Of a stretch of DNA of 64,000 nt, positions 16,755-26,860 are shown one piece after another (positions within the stretch are counted from its first letter, which is position 1; the number at the start of each line of letters is the position of its first letter). Made by a program: the position numbers and the translations under genes. Location: contig NZ_AVFK01000031.1 in the NCBI RefSeq assembly GCF_000936425.1, positions 19,566-83,565 of the forward strand. The letters run 5' to 3'. The stretch is from Skermanella aerolata KACC 11604 (GTDB lineage: Bacteria; Pseudomonadota; Alphaproteobacteria; Azospirillales; Azospirillaceae). The notes below the pieces were generated by a model that was given only the letters and a program-made list of their open reading frames with translations, searched no databases and was not told where the DNA came from.

Positions 16755-17809
16755 GGCGGGAAGCTCCGCCGCTGGCGGATCAGTAGCCACAGGAAGAACG
16801 GACCGCCAAGCAGGGCGGTCACCAGCCCGATCGGCAGTTCCGCCGGAATGACGACGGTGCGTGCCAGCATGTCCGCGCACAGCATCAGCGTTCCGCCCAG
16901 CAATGCGGAGGCGGGCAGCAGCAGCCGGTGGCCGGCTCCCGCCATCAGTCTGACCAGATGCGGCACGACAAGGCCGACGAAGCCGATCACGCCGGCCGCC
17001 GCCACTCCGGCCCCGACGGCGGCTGCGGTTGCGATGACGATACGGCGCTTGGCGGGCTCGACGTCGAAGCCCAGCAACCCGGCCTCGCGTTCGCCCAGCA
17101 GCAGCGCGTCGAGCACGCCGGCCCAGCGGCCGGCCGCGAAGACCGCGCCGAGGGCGAAGGGCGCCAGCCCGAGCACCGTCGTCCACGTCGCTCCGCCAAG
17201 CGATCCCATCGACCAGAACGTGATATCGCGCAACTGCCGGTCGTCGCTGCCGAAGATCAGGAAGCCGGTCACGGCGCCCGCGATGGCGTTGATCGCGATG
17301 CCGGCCAGCAGTAGGGTCGAGACGTCGGTCCTGCCGTCGTCGCTGGCAATGCGCTGGATCGCCAGCGTGGTGCAAAGGCTGCCGGCGAAGGCGGCCAGCG
17401 GCAGGGCTAAGAGGCCGACGGTTCCGGCCAGCAAGGCGGGCACTCCCAGTACGATCACCGCCACGGCCGCCATGGCTCCTCCCGCCGACACCCCGATCAG
17501 GCCAGGATCGGCCAGTGGGTTGCGGAACAGGCCCTGCATCACCGCCCCGCTGACGGCCAGCGCCGCACCCAGCCCGAAACCCAGCAGCGTTCGCGGCAAC
17601 CGGAGATGAAGCACGATCGCCGCGTCGCGCGGGCTGGCGTCCGCCGTGTGAAGAAGCGTCCGCAGCACGGTCCCCGGCGATATCGCCGAGGCGCCGACGC
17701 CGAGGCTCGCGATGACGGCGACTACCGACAGCAGCGACAGCAATGTCAGGATGCCGGCGTGCCGGGAGCGTCCTTTCCATGCGGAGTTGGGCATCGGTAG
17801 CGAGGTCAT
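16751..17809 (-). CDS. hmuU: Haem ABC transporter permease, FecCD family
   Basis: A 352-residue inner-membrane permease with about ten hydrophobic segments. It has the FecCD signatures RLPRTLLGFGLGAALAVSG and GFVGLVVPHLVRLMAG, the latter facing the ATPase. The start at 17809 overlaps the hmuT stop as ATGA; a Met six codons in is an alternative. It is the middle gene of hmuTUV. Confidence 0.93.
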   Translation of the reverse strand: MTSLPMPNSAWKGRSRHAGILTLLSLLSVVAVIASLGVGASAISPGTVLRTLLHTADASPRDAAIVLHLRLPRTLLGFGLGAALAVSGAVMQGLFRNPLADPGLIGVSAGGAMAAVAVIVLGVPALLAGTVGLLALPLAAFAGSLCTTLAIQRIASDDGRTDVSTLLLAGIAINAIAGAVTGFLIFGSDDRQLRDITFWSMGSLGGATWTTVLGLAPFALGAVFAAGRWAGVLDALLLGEREAGLLGFDVEPAKRRIVIATAAAVGAGVAAAGVIGFVGLVVPHLVRLMAGAGHRLLLPASALLGGTLMLCADMLARTVVIPAELPIGLVTALLGGPFFLWLLIRQRRSFPP

Positions 17810-18708
17810 AACAGTCCGCCCGGCCTGGGGGCGGCATCGTTCGCCAGATCCTGGGCCAGTTCGGGATGCAGCGACCGCGCAAGGTCGGCCACCGCATCGG
17901 GCAGGCGCGGACCGAAGCCCAGCAGGTAAAGGGTATCCATGACGACCAGTCGGCCGCTCGATGCCGCCGGGGTGCCGGCGAACTGGGGCAATGCGAGGAC
18001 GGCGTCGCGTCCGCCCGCAGCATCCACGGCTTCGGTCGGAAGCAGCAGGACATCGGGCGCCGCATCCAGGATCGCTTCGCCCGAAGCCGGTTTGTAGCCG
18101 TCGTAGCCGTCGATGGCATTGATGCCTCCCGCCAGCCGGATCATCGCGTCGGCCGCCGTGTTCCGGCCGGCTGCGACCGGCGCGCCGCCCCCCAGCCCCA
18201 TCAGGAACAGGACCCTGGGGCGTCCGGCGGCCTTCTCTACGACGCGGCTGACTGCGGCGAGACGGTCCGTGGTTTCCCGCGACATGGTTTCAGCCTCGCC
18301 TTGCCTGCCGAGGGCGGCGCCGACCGCCCTGATCTTGTCGGCGACCCCGTCCGGTGTCGGGCGGTCCGGGATAAGCTTCAGCGGTATCCCAAGGCCGCGC
18401 ATCTGTTCGATCGCGGCGGGTGGCCCGGCGTTGTCGCTCAGCAGGACAAGGTCGGGGTGAAGGGCCGCCACGCCCTCGGCAGACAAGGCGCGCATGTAGC
18501 CGACCTGGGGGAGGGCACGCATTTCCGGCGGATGAAGGCTGGTGCTATCTACGGCGACCAGCCGGTCGCCGAGCCCCAACTTGGCTACGATCTCGGTTAC
18601 CGCTCCGCCGACCGAAACGATGCGCCCGGTCGTTTGGGGGAAGGTCTGCGCCGACACTTGCGGTGCCAGAAGCAGGAGCGCTGCCAGCAAAATCACGGGC
18701 TTCATCAT
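17806..18708 (-). CDS. hmuT: Periplasmic haem-binding protein
   Basis: A 300-residue substrate-binding protein of the haem importer. The signal peptide is short and clear (MMKPVILLAALLLLAPQVSA). The body begins RIVSVGGAVTEIV and carries the HmuT hallmarks VGYMRALSAEGV, with the Tyr expected to bind haem iron, plus GYKPASGEA and LYLLGFGPRLP. The ATG at 18708 is chosen because upstream in-frame codons would spoil the signal peptide. It is first in the operon, 64 bases after a Fur-box-like site. No TonB receptor or haem-degrading gene is adjacent. Confidence 0.92.
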   Translation of the reverse strand: MMKPVILLAALLLLAPQVSAQTFPQTTGRIVSVGGAVTEIVAKLGLGDRLVAVDSTSLHPPEMRALPQVGYMRALSAEGVAALHPDLVLLSDNAGPPAAIEQMRGLGIPLKLIPDRPTPDGVADKIRAVGAALGRQGEAETMSRETTDRLAAVSRVVEKAAGRPRVLFLMGLGGGAPVAAGRNTAADAMIRLAGGINAIDGYDGYKPASGEAILDAAPDVLLLPTEAVDAAGGRDAVLALPQFAGTPAASSGRLVVMDTLYLLGFGPRLPDAVADLARSLHPELAQDLANDAAPRPGGLL

Positions 18709-18771
18709 GCTTGACCCTCGTGCAACCGCCTTGGCCGTGCCGCACTTCCACGATCCGGCCTTCACTTAATT

Positions 18772-18790
18772 GATAGTGAGAATCGTTCTT
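18772..18790 (-). promoter_or_regulatory. Fur-box-like operator before hmuTUV
   Basis: GATAGTGAGAATCGTTCTT matches the 19-bp Fur consensus at 14 positions and lies in a palindromic AATT-flanked stretch 64 bases upstream of hmuT. Iron repression by Fur (or an Irr/RirA-type regulator) is inferred. Confidence 0.65.
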
Positions 18791-19020
18791 AATTGCAAGG
18801 CGGTGAATGGCCCGGCGATGCCTTACATCGGGGTAACTCTCACCGGGTGCTCGGCGTCTTCAGGCGGCTTGCCGGCCTTCCGGTCGGCCGGACACGATAT
18901 TCGGGTACAGTGCGGAATTCCGGAACGTCCAACGCCAGACCAGACCAGTGCCTCCGGCATAGGTGTTTTGCGTCAATCGCTTAGCACGATCCACCCAGCA
19001 TATCTAAGGCTGCACCAATG

Positions 19021-19036
19021 TGGCACGGAACCTGCT
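19021..19036 (+). promoter_or_regulatory. Sigma-54 promoter before dctA
   Basis: TGGCAC-GGAAC-CTGCT matches the RpoN -24/-12 consensus except C for the first T of TTGC; the invariant GG and GC are correctly 10 bases apart. The implied start is near 19047, about 45 nt before the dctA ATG. The DctD-type activator downstream fits. Confidence 0.7.
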
Positions 19037-19092
19037 GATAGAGGCGCCAGACCGATCGTAAAGCAAGAAGCCTCATCGAGGGAGAAACCACC

Positions 19093-20478
19093 ATGCAGGC
19101 CACCGGAAGCGCTGTCGCGGCAGCGCCGGCTTCTCACCAGAAGTTCTATAAACACTTGTATTTCCAGGTATTGGTCGCCATCGTCCTTGGCGTGCTGCTG
19201 GGGTATTTCTACCCGCAGCTCGGCGAAAGCATGAAGTGGCTGGGCGACCTGTTCATCAAGCTGATCAAGATGCTGATCGCCCCGATCATCTTCTGCACCG
19301 TCGTCCACGGCATCGCCAGCATGGAGGACATGAAGAAGGTCGGTCGGGTCGGCGTCAAGGCGCTGATCTACTTCGAGATCATGACGACCCTGGCCCTGAT
19401 CATCGGCCTCGTCGTCGTCAACCTGTGGCAGCCCGGCGCCGGCATGAACGTCGATGTCGCCTCGCTCGACACCAAGGCGATCGCCGCCTACACGTCGAAG
19501 GCCGCCGAGCAGGGCACCATCGCTTACATCATGCACATCGTGCCGAGCACGGTGGTCGGCGCCTTCGCCGAGGGCGAGATCCTTCAGGTGCTGTTCATCG
19601 CCTTGCTGTTCGGCTTCGCCCTGTTCAGCCTGGGCGAGCGCGGCAAGCCGCTGCTGGGCATCATCGACCAGAGCGCCCACGTCTTCTTCAAGATCGTCGG
19701 CATCGTCATGAAGGTCGCCCCGATCGGCGCTTTCGGCGCGATGGCCTTCACCATCGGCAAGTACGGCGTCGGCTCGCTGCTGTCGCTGGGTCAGCTCATG
19801 CTGGCGTTCTACGCGACCTGCCTGCTCTTCATCTTCCTGGTACTGGGCACGGTCGCCCGGCTGGCCGGGTTCAGCATCGTCAAGTTCATCAAGTACATCA
19901 AGGAAGAGCTGCTGATTGTCCTGGGCACGTCCTCGTCGGAATCGGTCCTGCCGCGCATGATCGCCAAGATGGAGAACCTGGGCTGCCAGAAGTCGGTCGT
20001 CGGTCTCGTCATTCCGACCGGCTACTCGTTCAACCTCGACGGCACCTGCATCTATCTGACGATGGCCGCGATCTTCCTGGCGCAGGCGACCAACGTCGAT
20101 CTCTCCCTCAGCCAGGAGATCGGCATCATCGCCGTCCTGCTGCTGACGTCGAAGGGTGCCGCCGGCGTCACCGGCAGCGGCTTCATCGTGCTGGCTGCTA
20201 CGCTCGCCTCGGTCGGTCACATCCCGGTCGCCAGCATCGCGCTGATCCTGGGCGTCGACCGCTTCATGTCGGAGGCCAGGGCGCTCACCAACCTGATCGG
20301 CAACGGCGTTGCAACCGTCGTCGTCGCCAAGTGGGAAGGTGCCCTGGACGTCGACCGCATGAACCGTCACCTCAACAACGAGACGGACGCCGAGGCCGAC
20401 GATCCCGAATCCGTCCTGGTGACCGAGGAAGAGCAGGCCGGCATCGGCGTCGGCCAGACCTCCGGCGCCCGCGCTTAA
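19093..20478 (+). CDS. dctA: C4-dicarboxylate/proton symporter
   Basis: A 461-residue inner-membrane transporter for succinate, fumarate and malate (DAACS family). It has eight hydrophobic helices with re-entrant loops. The diagnostic stretch SSESVLPRM (serine-rich hairpin 1) is followed by [15 protein letters not shown] and [18 protein letters not shown] precedes the ATG by about 7 nt. It is transcribed from the sigma-54 site upstream, and dctD lies 65 bases downstream in the same direction. Confidence 0.96.
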   Translation: MQATGSAVAAAPASHQKFYKHLYFQVLVAIVLGVLLGYFYPQLGESMKWLGDLFIKLIKMLIAPIIFCTVVHGIASMEDMKKVGRVGVKALIYFEIMTTLALIIGLVVVNLWQPGAGMNVDVASLDTKAIAAYTSKAAEQGTIAYIMHIVPSTVVGAFAEGEILQVLFIALLFGFALFSLGERGKPLLGIIDQSAHVFFKIVGIVMKVAPIGAFGAMAFTIGKYGVGSLLSLGQLMLAFYATCLLFIFLVLGTVARLAGFSIVKFIKYIKEELLIVLGTSSSESVLPRMIAKMENLGCQKSVVGLVIPTGYSFNLDGTCIYLTMAAIFLAQATNVDLSLSQEIGIIAVLLLTSKGAAGVTGSGFIVLAATLASVGHIPVASIALILGVDRFMSEARALTNLIGNGVATVVVAKWEGALDVDRMNRHLNNETDAEADDPESVLVTEEEQAGIGVGQTSGARA

Positions 20479-20543
20479 GAAACTTGTCCGGCGGCTTCCG
20501 GTGACGCAGAGTCGGAGCCGGATTCCGCCTGGGGAGTAAAGCT

Positions 20544-21887
20544 ATGCCGGACAGTCTGAGCGTGCTGCTGGTCGAGGACGACAACGCCGTCAGGGCTTCC
20601 AGCATACAGACCCTCCAGATCGCCGGCATCGAAGCCAAGGGCTTCGGTGTCGCCGAGGCGGTCCGCGACCTGCTCCATCCGGAATTCCCCGGCGTCATCG
20701 TGACCGATGTCCGGTTGCCGGGGATGGATGGGCTGGCCCTGCTGGAGCAGGCCATGCGGATCGATCCCAAGCTGCCGGTCGTCCTGATGACCGGCCATGG
20801 GGACATCGCCATGGCGGTCGAGGCGATGCGGATCGGCGCCTACGACTTCATCGAAAAGCCTTTCGCCACCGACCGTCTGGTCAGCTCGGTCCAGCGGGCG
20901 CTGGAGCGGCGCAGCCTGTCGCTGGAAGTCGAGACCCTGCGGCGGAAGCTGTCCGACCGCGAGGGGATCGAGGCCATGATGCTCGGCCAGTCCGCCGCGA
21001 TCCAGGAAGTCCGCCGCGTGATTCTCCAGGTGGCGGACACCTCCGCCGACGTGCTGATCCTGGGGGAGACCGGCACCGGCAAGGAACTGGTCGCCCGCTG
21101 CCTTCACCAGTTCTCAAGGCGGCGCGACCGCAACTTCGTCGCGATCAACTGCGGCGCCATGCCGGAGACCATGTTTGAGAGCGAGGTCTTCGGCCATGAA
21201 TCCGGCGCCTTCACCGGCGCCAGCCGCCAGCGGATCGGCCGGCTGGAATACGCCGACGGCGGCACGCTGCTGCTGGACGAGATCGAGAGCATGCCGCTGT
21301 CGCTCCAGGTCAAACTGCTGCGGGCTTTGCAGGAACACACCATCGAGCGGCTGGGATCGAACCGGGAAATCCCGATCGACGCCCGCATCGTCGCCGCGAC
21401 CAAGGACGACCTTGGGGAACTGAGCAGGCAGCAGAAGTTTCGCAGCGACCTGTATTACCGCTTGAACGTCGTCTCGGTCGAACTGCCGCCGCTCCGCGAC
21501 CGGCGCGAAGACATCCCGCTGCTGTTCGAGCACTTCGTCTTACAGGCTGCGGCCCGCTACCGCCGCGACGCCCCAGTCATGTCGGAAACCCAGCGCCGCC
21601 AGCTCATGGCCTACAACTGGCCGGGCAACGTCCGCGAACTGCGCAACGTCGCGGAGCGCTTCGTCCTGGGCGTCCACGGCACCAGCCTGGACCTGATCAA
21701 GGACGGTCCGGGCGCCACCACCTCGTTTGCCGAGCAGGTGGATGCGTACGAGCGGGCGATTCTGTCGGAAGCGATGTCCCGCCACGAGGGCAACATCGCG
21801 GCGGTCAGCGAAAGCCTGAACCTTCCGAAGAAGACGCTCTACGACAAGCTCAAGCGGTTCAATTTGGCGATCGAAACGTTCCGGTAA
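20544..21887 (+). CDS. dctD: C4-dicarboxylate response regulator, sigma-54 activator
   Basis: A 447-residue NtrC-class activator. The receiver domain (1-120) carries acidic residues VEDD and the phospho-acceptor Asp in VTDVRLPGMDG. The AAA+ domain (about 145-385) has Walker A GETGTGKE, the sigma-54 contact loop GAFTGA and Walker B TLLLDEIE. A C-terminal Fis-type helix-turn-helix (VSESLNLPKKTLYDKLKRF) binds DNA. It should switch on dctA. The usual partner kinase gene dctB is not adjacent. It ends one base from the convergent smc stop. Confidence 0.92.
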   Translation: MPDSLSVLLVEDDNAVRASSIQTLQIAGIEAKGFGVAEAVRDLLHPEFPGVIVTDVRLPGMDGLALLEQAMRIDPKLPVVLMTGHGDIAMAVEAMRIGAYDFIEKPFATDRLVSSVQRALERRSLSLEVETLRRKLSDREGIEAMMLGQSAAIQEVRRVILQVADTSADVLILGETGTGKELVARCLHQFSRRRDRNFVAINCGAMPETMFESEVFGHESGAFTGASRQRIGRLEYADGGTLLLDEIESMPLSLQVKLLRALQEHTIERLGSNREIPIDARIVAATKDDLGELSRQQKFRSDLYYRLNVVSVELPPLRDRREDIPLLFEHFVLQAAARYRRDAPVMSETQRRQLMAYNWPGNVRELRNVAERFVLGVHGTSLDLIKDGPGATTSFAEQVDAYERAILSEAMSRHEGNIAAVSESLNLPKKTLYDKLKRFNLAIETFR

Positions 21888-21888
21888 A

Positions 21889-24800
21889 TCACGCCGCCCC
21901 GCGCAGCTCCTCCGCGCGCCGCAGATCGACCGACACCAGTTGCGACACCCCGCGCTCGCCCATCGTGACGCCGAACAGCCGGTCCATGCGGGCCATGGTC
22001 AGGCGGTGGTGGGTGATGATGAGGAAGCGGGTGGCGCCGGCGCGGGCCATTTCCTCGACCAGGGTGCAGAAGCGGTCTACGTTGGCCTCGTCCAGCGGCG
22101 CGTCGACCTCGTCCAGCACGCAGATCGGCGCCGGGTTGGTCAGGAACACCGCGAACAGCAGCGACAGCGCCGTCAAGGCCTGCTCGCCGCCCGACAGCAG
22201 CGAGAGCACCTGGAGCCGCTTGCCCGGCGGGCTGGCGTAGATTTCCAGGCCGGCGTCCAGCGGGTCTTCCGCCTCCGTCAGCTTCAGATAGGCTTTACCG
22301 CCGCCGAACAGCCGGACGAACATGTCCTGGAAATGCTTGTCCACGATGTCGAACGAGGCGAGCAGCCGTTCCCGCGCCTCCTTGTTGAGGCTGGAAATGC
22401 CCTGGCGCAGCCGGCCGATGGCGGCGACCAAGTCGGCCCGCTCGTTCTGCATGCCGGCGATCTGCTGGTCCAGTTCCGCCGCTTCGGCCTCCGCCAGCAG
22501 GTTGACCGGCCCCATGGTCTCGCGCTCGCGCACCAGCTTTTCCAGCTTGGCTTCGATCTGGTGCGGATCGGGGCGCGGTTCGGTGGGCGACATGTCGGCC
22601 AGTGCCGCCGTCTGCTCCGGCGCGCATTCCAACCGTTCGGCGATGCGTTCGCGGACGGCATTGAGCGTCTGGCGCGCGGCGGCGACGGCGGCTTCGGCGC
22701 GGACGCGGGCTTCCCGCGCGTCGCCTAGGTCCGCTTCGGCCTGACGCAGCCGCTTTTCCGTGGCGGCGAGCTTTACTTCCGCTTCCTTCAGCGTGTCGGA
22801 AGCACGCTTCCGCGTCCGTTCCGCGTCGGCGATGCGGTTGAGCAGGTCGGCGCGTTCCGCCTCGATCTCGTCCGGGCGGGTGGCGAGTTCTTCCAACTCT
22901 GCCTTGGCGGCTTCGGCCCGCTCCATCAGTTCGGCCAGCCGTTCGTCGGCACCGGCAGAACGGTTGGTCCAGCCGCGCTGTTCGGCCTCGATCGCACCCA
23001 GGCGCTGGCGCCGCGCCTGGGCTTCGCGTAGCAGGCGGTCCAGCGCGTTCTGACGCCCGGCCAACTCGCCGCGCCGCTCCGCCAGATCCGCCCGTAGCTC
23101 GGCAACCCGCCCGCGCGCTTCGCCCGCTTCCGGCAGCGCTTCCAGCGTGGCACGCGCTTGCGCCACCTGGGCCTGGGCCTCGCGCCGGTCGGTTTCCAGC
23201 CGTTCCACGGCTTCGGTCAGCGCCGTCAGGCGCGATGCGGTCGCGGCGGCGGCCTGGGCCAGCTTGGCGTGATGGTCGCGGCTACGGGCCACGGTGCTGA
23301 AGGCGTCGCGCATGGCGTCGCGGCAGCGGCGTTCCTGGGCAGCGGCGTCCGCCGCCTGTCCGCGCGCCTGTTCGAACGCCTCGCGCGCTTCGGCGGCGGT
23401 GTCCTCCGCCGCGTCCAGTTCCTGCCGGAGTTCCGCCAGCCGGTTACGCTGCTTCAGCCGGATCGCCGCCGCCGTCGGAGCGCCGGCCACGACCGACAAA
23501 CCGTCCCAGCGCCATGACGCGCCGTCGCGGGTCACAAGGATCTGGCCGGGGGAAAGCTGCGCCGCCAGGGCGTCGCCCTGCGCGGTATCGGCCACTACGC
23601 CGATATGCCCAAGGCAGCGCTTCAGCGCCGGCGGCGCCGTGACCCTGGAAGCCAGCGGTTCGACGCCCGGCGGCAGTGCCGCCACGTCGTCCAGGTCGGG
23701 CATGGTGCGCCAGTGGACGGCGGCGGCTTCATCCAGCGGCGCCGTCAGGTCGTCGCCCAGCGCCGCCGCTATCGCGACCTCGTAGTCGGGGGCGACGGTC
23801 ACCGCGTCGATCAGCGGCGGGAACAGGTCGCCGGAACCGGATTCCAGCAACTCGGCCAGGGCCGACGCTTCCGCCTTCAGCTTGGCGCGGGTGCCATCCG
23901 CCGCCTGCTGGACCTCGCGCAGGCGGGCCTGCGCCGTCTCGGCGGTCGCCTTGGCCTGCTCGGCGACTTCCGCCCGCTCCCGCGCCATATCCAGCGCTTC
24001 CTCGGCGGCGGCGACAGCTTCCTCCGCCGTTGCCATGTCGGGCCGGGATGCGATTTCCGCTTCCAGCGCCGCGCGCTGGCGCTTCTGCTCGTCCAGCCGC
24101 TTCGTCGCGGTGGCAAGCCGCTGGTCGAGTTCGCCGGCCTGCCGCAGCAAGGCGGCGCGTCGGCCCTCGTCCGCTGCCGTCCGCTCGGTTAGAGCCGTCA
24201 ACTCGCGGTCGAGCGCTTCGACCGCCTCGCGGGCTTCCTCCAGGGATTCGCGGGCCGACTCCTCGACGGCGGCTTCGTCGCCCTGTTCCTCGACCAGCGC
24301 TTCGCGCTCGTCGGTCAGGCGGGTCAGTGCCGTCCCGGCATCCTCCGCCAGCGCCCGTTCGCGGGCAAGGTCGGTGGCGACCTGGGCCAGCCGACGCTGA
24401 TTGGCGTTGCGCGCCTCGGCGACGCGCTTTTCCTCGGCGTCCAGCGCCTCGCGGGCGATCACCAGCCGTTGCAACGCCTGCGCCGCCTGGGCTTCGGCCT
24501 GCCGCAGCTTCGGCAGGCCCTCGGAGTCGGCTTCCCGTTGCGTGGTTTCCGCCGCTACCGCCTGCATGTGATCGCGGACGGTCACCTCGGCATCGTTGAA
24601 GGCGAGGCGGGACGCGGCCAGCGCCCCTTCCGCCGCGACCCATCGCAGGTGGAGAAGGACGGCTTCGGTCTTGCGGATCTGTTCGCTGATGGTGCGATAG
24701 CGCGATGCCTGCCGCGCCTGCTTCTTCAGCGTGCCGAGTTGGGCGTCCATCGTCACGATGACGTCGTCCAGCCGCAGCAGGTTGGCTTCGGCCGCCTTCA

Positions 24801-25350
24801 GCCTCAGCTCCGCCTCATGCCGGCGGGAATGGAGGCCGGTGATGCCGGCGGCTTCCTCCAGCAGGACTCGCCGCTCAGTCGGCTTGGAGTTGATGATGGT
24901 GCCGATGCGCCCCTGGCTGACCAGGGCAGGGGAGTTGGCCCCGCTGGCGTTGTCGGCGAACAGCAACTGGACGTCGCGCGCCCGCACCAGCTTGCCGTTG
25001 ATGCGGTAGTCGGACCCGGAGCCCCGCTCGATCCGCCGCTGGATGTCCAACTCGTCGAAGTCGTTGAAGCCGGCGGGAGCGGTGCGGGACGCGTTGTCGA
25101 CGCCTAAGCAGACTTCGGCGATGTTGCGGGCGGGACGCTTGTCGGTCCCGCCGAAGATCACGTCGTCCATGTCGTCGCCGCGCATCTTCTTGGCCGAGGT
25201 TTCCCCCATGACCCAGCGCAGCGCTTCGACGAGATTGGACTTGCCGCAGCCGTTGGGACCGACGATGCCGGTCATGCCCGGCTCGATCACCAGCTCCGTC
25301 TGATCGACGAACGACTTGAAGCCGGAGATCCGGAGCTTTACGAACTGCAC
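21889..25350 (-). CDS. smc: Chromosome segregation SMC ATPase
   Basis: A 1153-residue condensin subunit. The N-terminal head has Walker A GPNGCGKSN (about 32-40). Two long coiled coils (rich in Ala, Glu, Arg) flank a hinge at about 500-650. The C-terminal head has signature LLSGGEQALTALSLLFAV and Walker B CVLDEVDAPLD. Two heads in a dimer sandwich ATP to organise the chromosome with ScpAB. Length and start (MQFVKLRISGFKSF) are normal. It follows the DsbA-like gene by 48 bases on the same strand, an arrangement usual in alphaproteobacteria. Confidence 0.97.
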   Translation of the reverse strand: MQFVKLRISGFKSFVDQTELVIEPGMTGIVGPNGCGKSNLVEALRWVMGETSAKKMRGDDMDDVIFGGTDKRPARNIAEVCLGVDNASRTAPAGFNDFDELDIQRRIERGSGSDYRINGKLVRARDVQLLFADNASGANSPALVSQGRIGTIINSKPTERRVLLEEAAGITGLHSRRHEAELRLKAAEANLLRLDDVIVTMDAQLGTLKKQARQASRYRTISEQIRKTEAVLLHLRWVAAEGALAASRLAFNDAEVTVRDHMQAVAAETTQREADSEGLPKLRQAEAQAAQALQRLVIAREALDAEEKRVAEARNANQRRLAQVATDLARERALAEDAGTALTRLTDEREALVEEQGDEAAVEESARESLEEAREAVEALDRELTALTERTAADEGRRAALLRQAGELDQRLATATKRLDEQKRQRAALEAEIASRPDMATAEEAVAAAEEALDMARERAEVAEQAKATAETAQARLREVQQAADGTRAKLKAEASALAELLESGSGDLFPPLIDAVTVAPDYEVAIAAALGDDLTAPLDEAAAVHWRTMPDLDDVAALPPGVEPLASRVTAPPALKRCLGHIGVVADTAQGDALAAQLSPGQILVTRDGASWRWDGLSVVAGAPTAAAIRLKQRNRLAELRQELDAAEDTAAEAREAFEQARGQAADAAAQERRCRDAMRDAFSTVARSRDHHAKLAQAAAATASRLTALTEAVERLETDRREAQAQVAQARATLEALPEAGEARGRVAELRADLAERRGELAGRQNALDRLLREAQARRQRLGAIEAEQRGWTNRSAGADERLAELMERAEAAKAELEELATRPDEIEAERADLLNRIADAERTRKRASDTLKEAEVKLAATEKRLRQAEADLGDAREARVRAEAAVAAARQTLNAVRERIAERLECAPEQTAALADMSPTEPRPDPHQIEAKLEKLVRERETMGPVNLLAEAEAAELDQQIAGMQNERADLVAAIGRLRQGISSLNKEARERLLASFDIVDKHFQDMFVRLFGGGKAYLKLTEAEDPLDAGLEIYASPPGKRLQVLSLLSGGEQALTALSLLFAVFLTNPAPICVLDEVDAPLDEANVDRFCTLVEEMARAGATRFLIITHHRLTMARMDRLFGVTMGERGVSQLVSVDLRRAEELRGAA

Positions 25351-25398
25351 GGCGCGGCCGACCCCAATCCAGTCATGCTAAGAGGCGCCCGGTTCCGG

Positions 25399-26196
25399 TC
25401 AGGAACCGAGCTTGTCGATCACCCGCGCGAACTCCGCGATTGGCTGGGCGCCGACGACCTTCTCGATGGTGTCGCCGCGCATGATCACGAAGGTCGGGGT
25501 GGACTGGACCTGATACTTCTGCTCGGCCTCCAGCCGCCGCTCGATCAGCTTGTTCGCCAGCGCCTCGTTGGCGAGGCATTCCTTGAACTGCTGGTCGCCG
25601 ACTCCCGCCAGCTTGCCGGTCTGGGCCAGCGCCTGGGCCGGATCGCTGGCGCCCGCCCACTTGTTCTGGCTTTTGAACAGCACGTCGAGGAAGCCGAAAT
25701 ACCGCTCCGGGTTGGAGCAGCGGGCCAGCATGGAGGCCTGGAGCGCTGCCCGGTCGAACGGGAAGTCGCGGAACACCAGCTTGACCTTGCCGGTGTCGAT
25801 GAAGTCCTTCTTGAGCTGCGGCAGCGTATTGGCGTGGAAGCTGGCGCAATGCGGGCAGGTCAGGGAGGAGTATTCCAGGATCGTGATCGGCGCGTTGGGA
25901 TCGCCCAGCACGCGCTCGCTCAAGGGGTCGTTCTTCTCGGCGGCCTGGGCGACCTGGGTGCTGGCCTTCGCCTGCGCCTGAGCCAATTGTGCCTGGACCA
26001 CCTGGGTCGGTTTGGTCGTTGACGGTGCGGAGTCCGACGGCGACGCGGTGTCGACCGAATCGGCCACGATTACTTCGGGTGCCGGCCTTTCCTTGGCTAT
26101 GACGCCCGTGTTCATGAAGCCGATACCGGCTCCGGCTGCGACCACGGTGACGATGGCCAATCCCAGCATATAGCGGCGCAAGCTGCCCTCCTGCAT
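25399..26196 (-). CDS. DsbA/BdbD-family thiol oxidoreductase
   Basis: A 265-residue envelope protein. One N-terminal hydrophobic helix (YMLGLAIVTVVAAGAGIGF) anchors or exports it. A low-complexity Ala/Gln-rich linker (to about residue 85) leads to a thioredoxin-fold domain with active site TCPHC, the helical insert, and the cis-Pro in QSTPTFVI. It is expected to form or shuffle disulfides in the periplasm. It lies between the DUF721 gene (93-base gap) and smc on the same strand. Confidence 0.9.
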   Translation of the reverse strand: MQEGSLRRYMLGLAIVTVVAAGAGIGFMNTGVIAKERPAPEVIVADSVDTASPSDSAPSTTKPTQVVQAQLAQAQAKASTQVAQAAEKNDPLSERVLGDPNAPITILEYSSLTCPHCASFHANTLPQLKKDFIDTGKVKLVFRDFPFDRAALQASMLARCSNPERYFGFLDVLFKSQNKWAGASDPAQALAQTGKLAGVGDQQFKECLANEALANKLIERRLEAEQKYQVQSTPTFVIMRGDTIEKVVGAQPIAEFARVIDKLGS

Positions 26197-26289
26197 ACAA
26201 GAGCTAGTGAGTATAAGGGTTGCCTACCCGATCGGGCAAGCTTTGGACGGATGAACGGGTTGGATCGCGGGGGTGAAGGGGCGTTCGGG

Positions 26290-26754
26290 TCAACGGCTGT
26301 TCTTGGCATAGACCGCGCGTCCGAGGCGGGCCAGCGATTCGCGCAGGTCCTCGTCCTCAATGGGGCTGGTCGCAAGCTGGATTCCGGCTTCCTCCTCCGG
26401 CGTCATCGGACGCTGGACCTTGGGGCGGCGCGGCGCTCCGGGGATCGGTCCCTGGATGAGCCTGATCCGGGCGATGGCCCGGTAGCCGAAGAAAGCGTTG
26501 ATCCGCTCGATCAACTGGGGTTCGGCGTGCTGGACGTCCAGGGCGGCCGATCCTGAAACCTTGAGGTGTAATGTCGCACCCTCCTTCTGACCGGGAGGGA
26601 AGGCCAGTTTCTGTGGCAGGGTGCTGCGGGCAAGCTCCGGCCCCATGATCGTCGCCCAGTCCGTGATGAGGGTGCCGAACGCCATGCCCTTCTTGCCCAG
26701 CGCCTTTCCGGCGACCTTGGGCACGATGCGGGCTAGCGGGCGGGGGACTGACAT
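26290..26754 (-). CDS. DUF721 / DciA-like protein
   Basis: A 154-residue protein with the DUF721 pattern: a basic N-terminus, GKKGMAFGTLITDWATIMGPELA, then a beta-rich LHLKVSGSAALDVQHAEPQLIERINAFFGY. Relatives include DciA, which loads the replicative helicase in bacteria lacking DnaC; that role here is by family only. The ATG at 26754 starts the conserved part with GGAG upstream. It is divergent from mutY, and the pair is conserved in alphaproteobacteria. Confidence 0.85.
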   Translation of the reverse strand: MSVPRPLARIVPKVAGKALGKKGMAFGTLITDWATIMGPELARSTLPQKLAFPPGQKEGATLHLKVSGSAALDVQHAEPQLIERINAFFGYRAIARIRLIQGPIPGAPRRPKVQRPMTPEEEAGIQLATSPIEDEDLRESLARLGRAVYAKNSR

Positions 26755-26860
26755 AGGGAGGTCTCCGAAGCGTTGACGGGGTAGGGTGGGTTGTTGCGAG
26801 GTCGAGACTATTCTTAACGAAACAATTGATAAAGCACCTGTTGCCGGGCAACAACACCTC

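Noticed and set aside
15960..18119. Single 719-codon frame covering hmuV, hmuU and part of hmuT
   Set aside because: Only the part from 16754 is HmuV; upstream text is out-of-frame translation of hmuU and hmuT, which have their own starts with ATGA overlaps.
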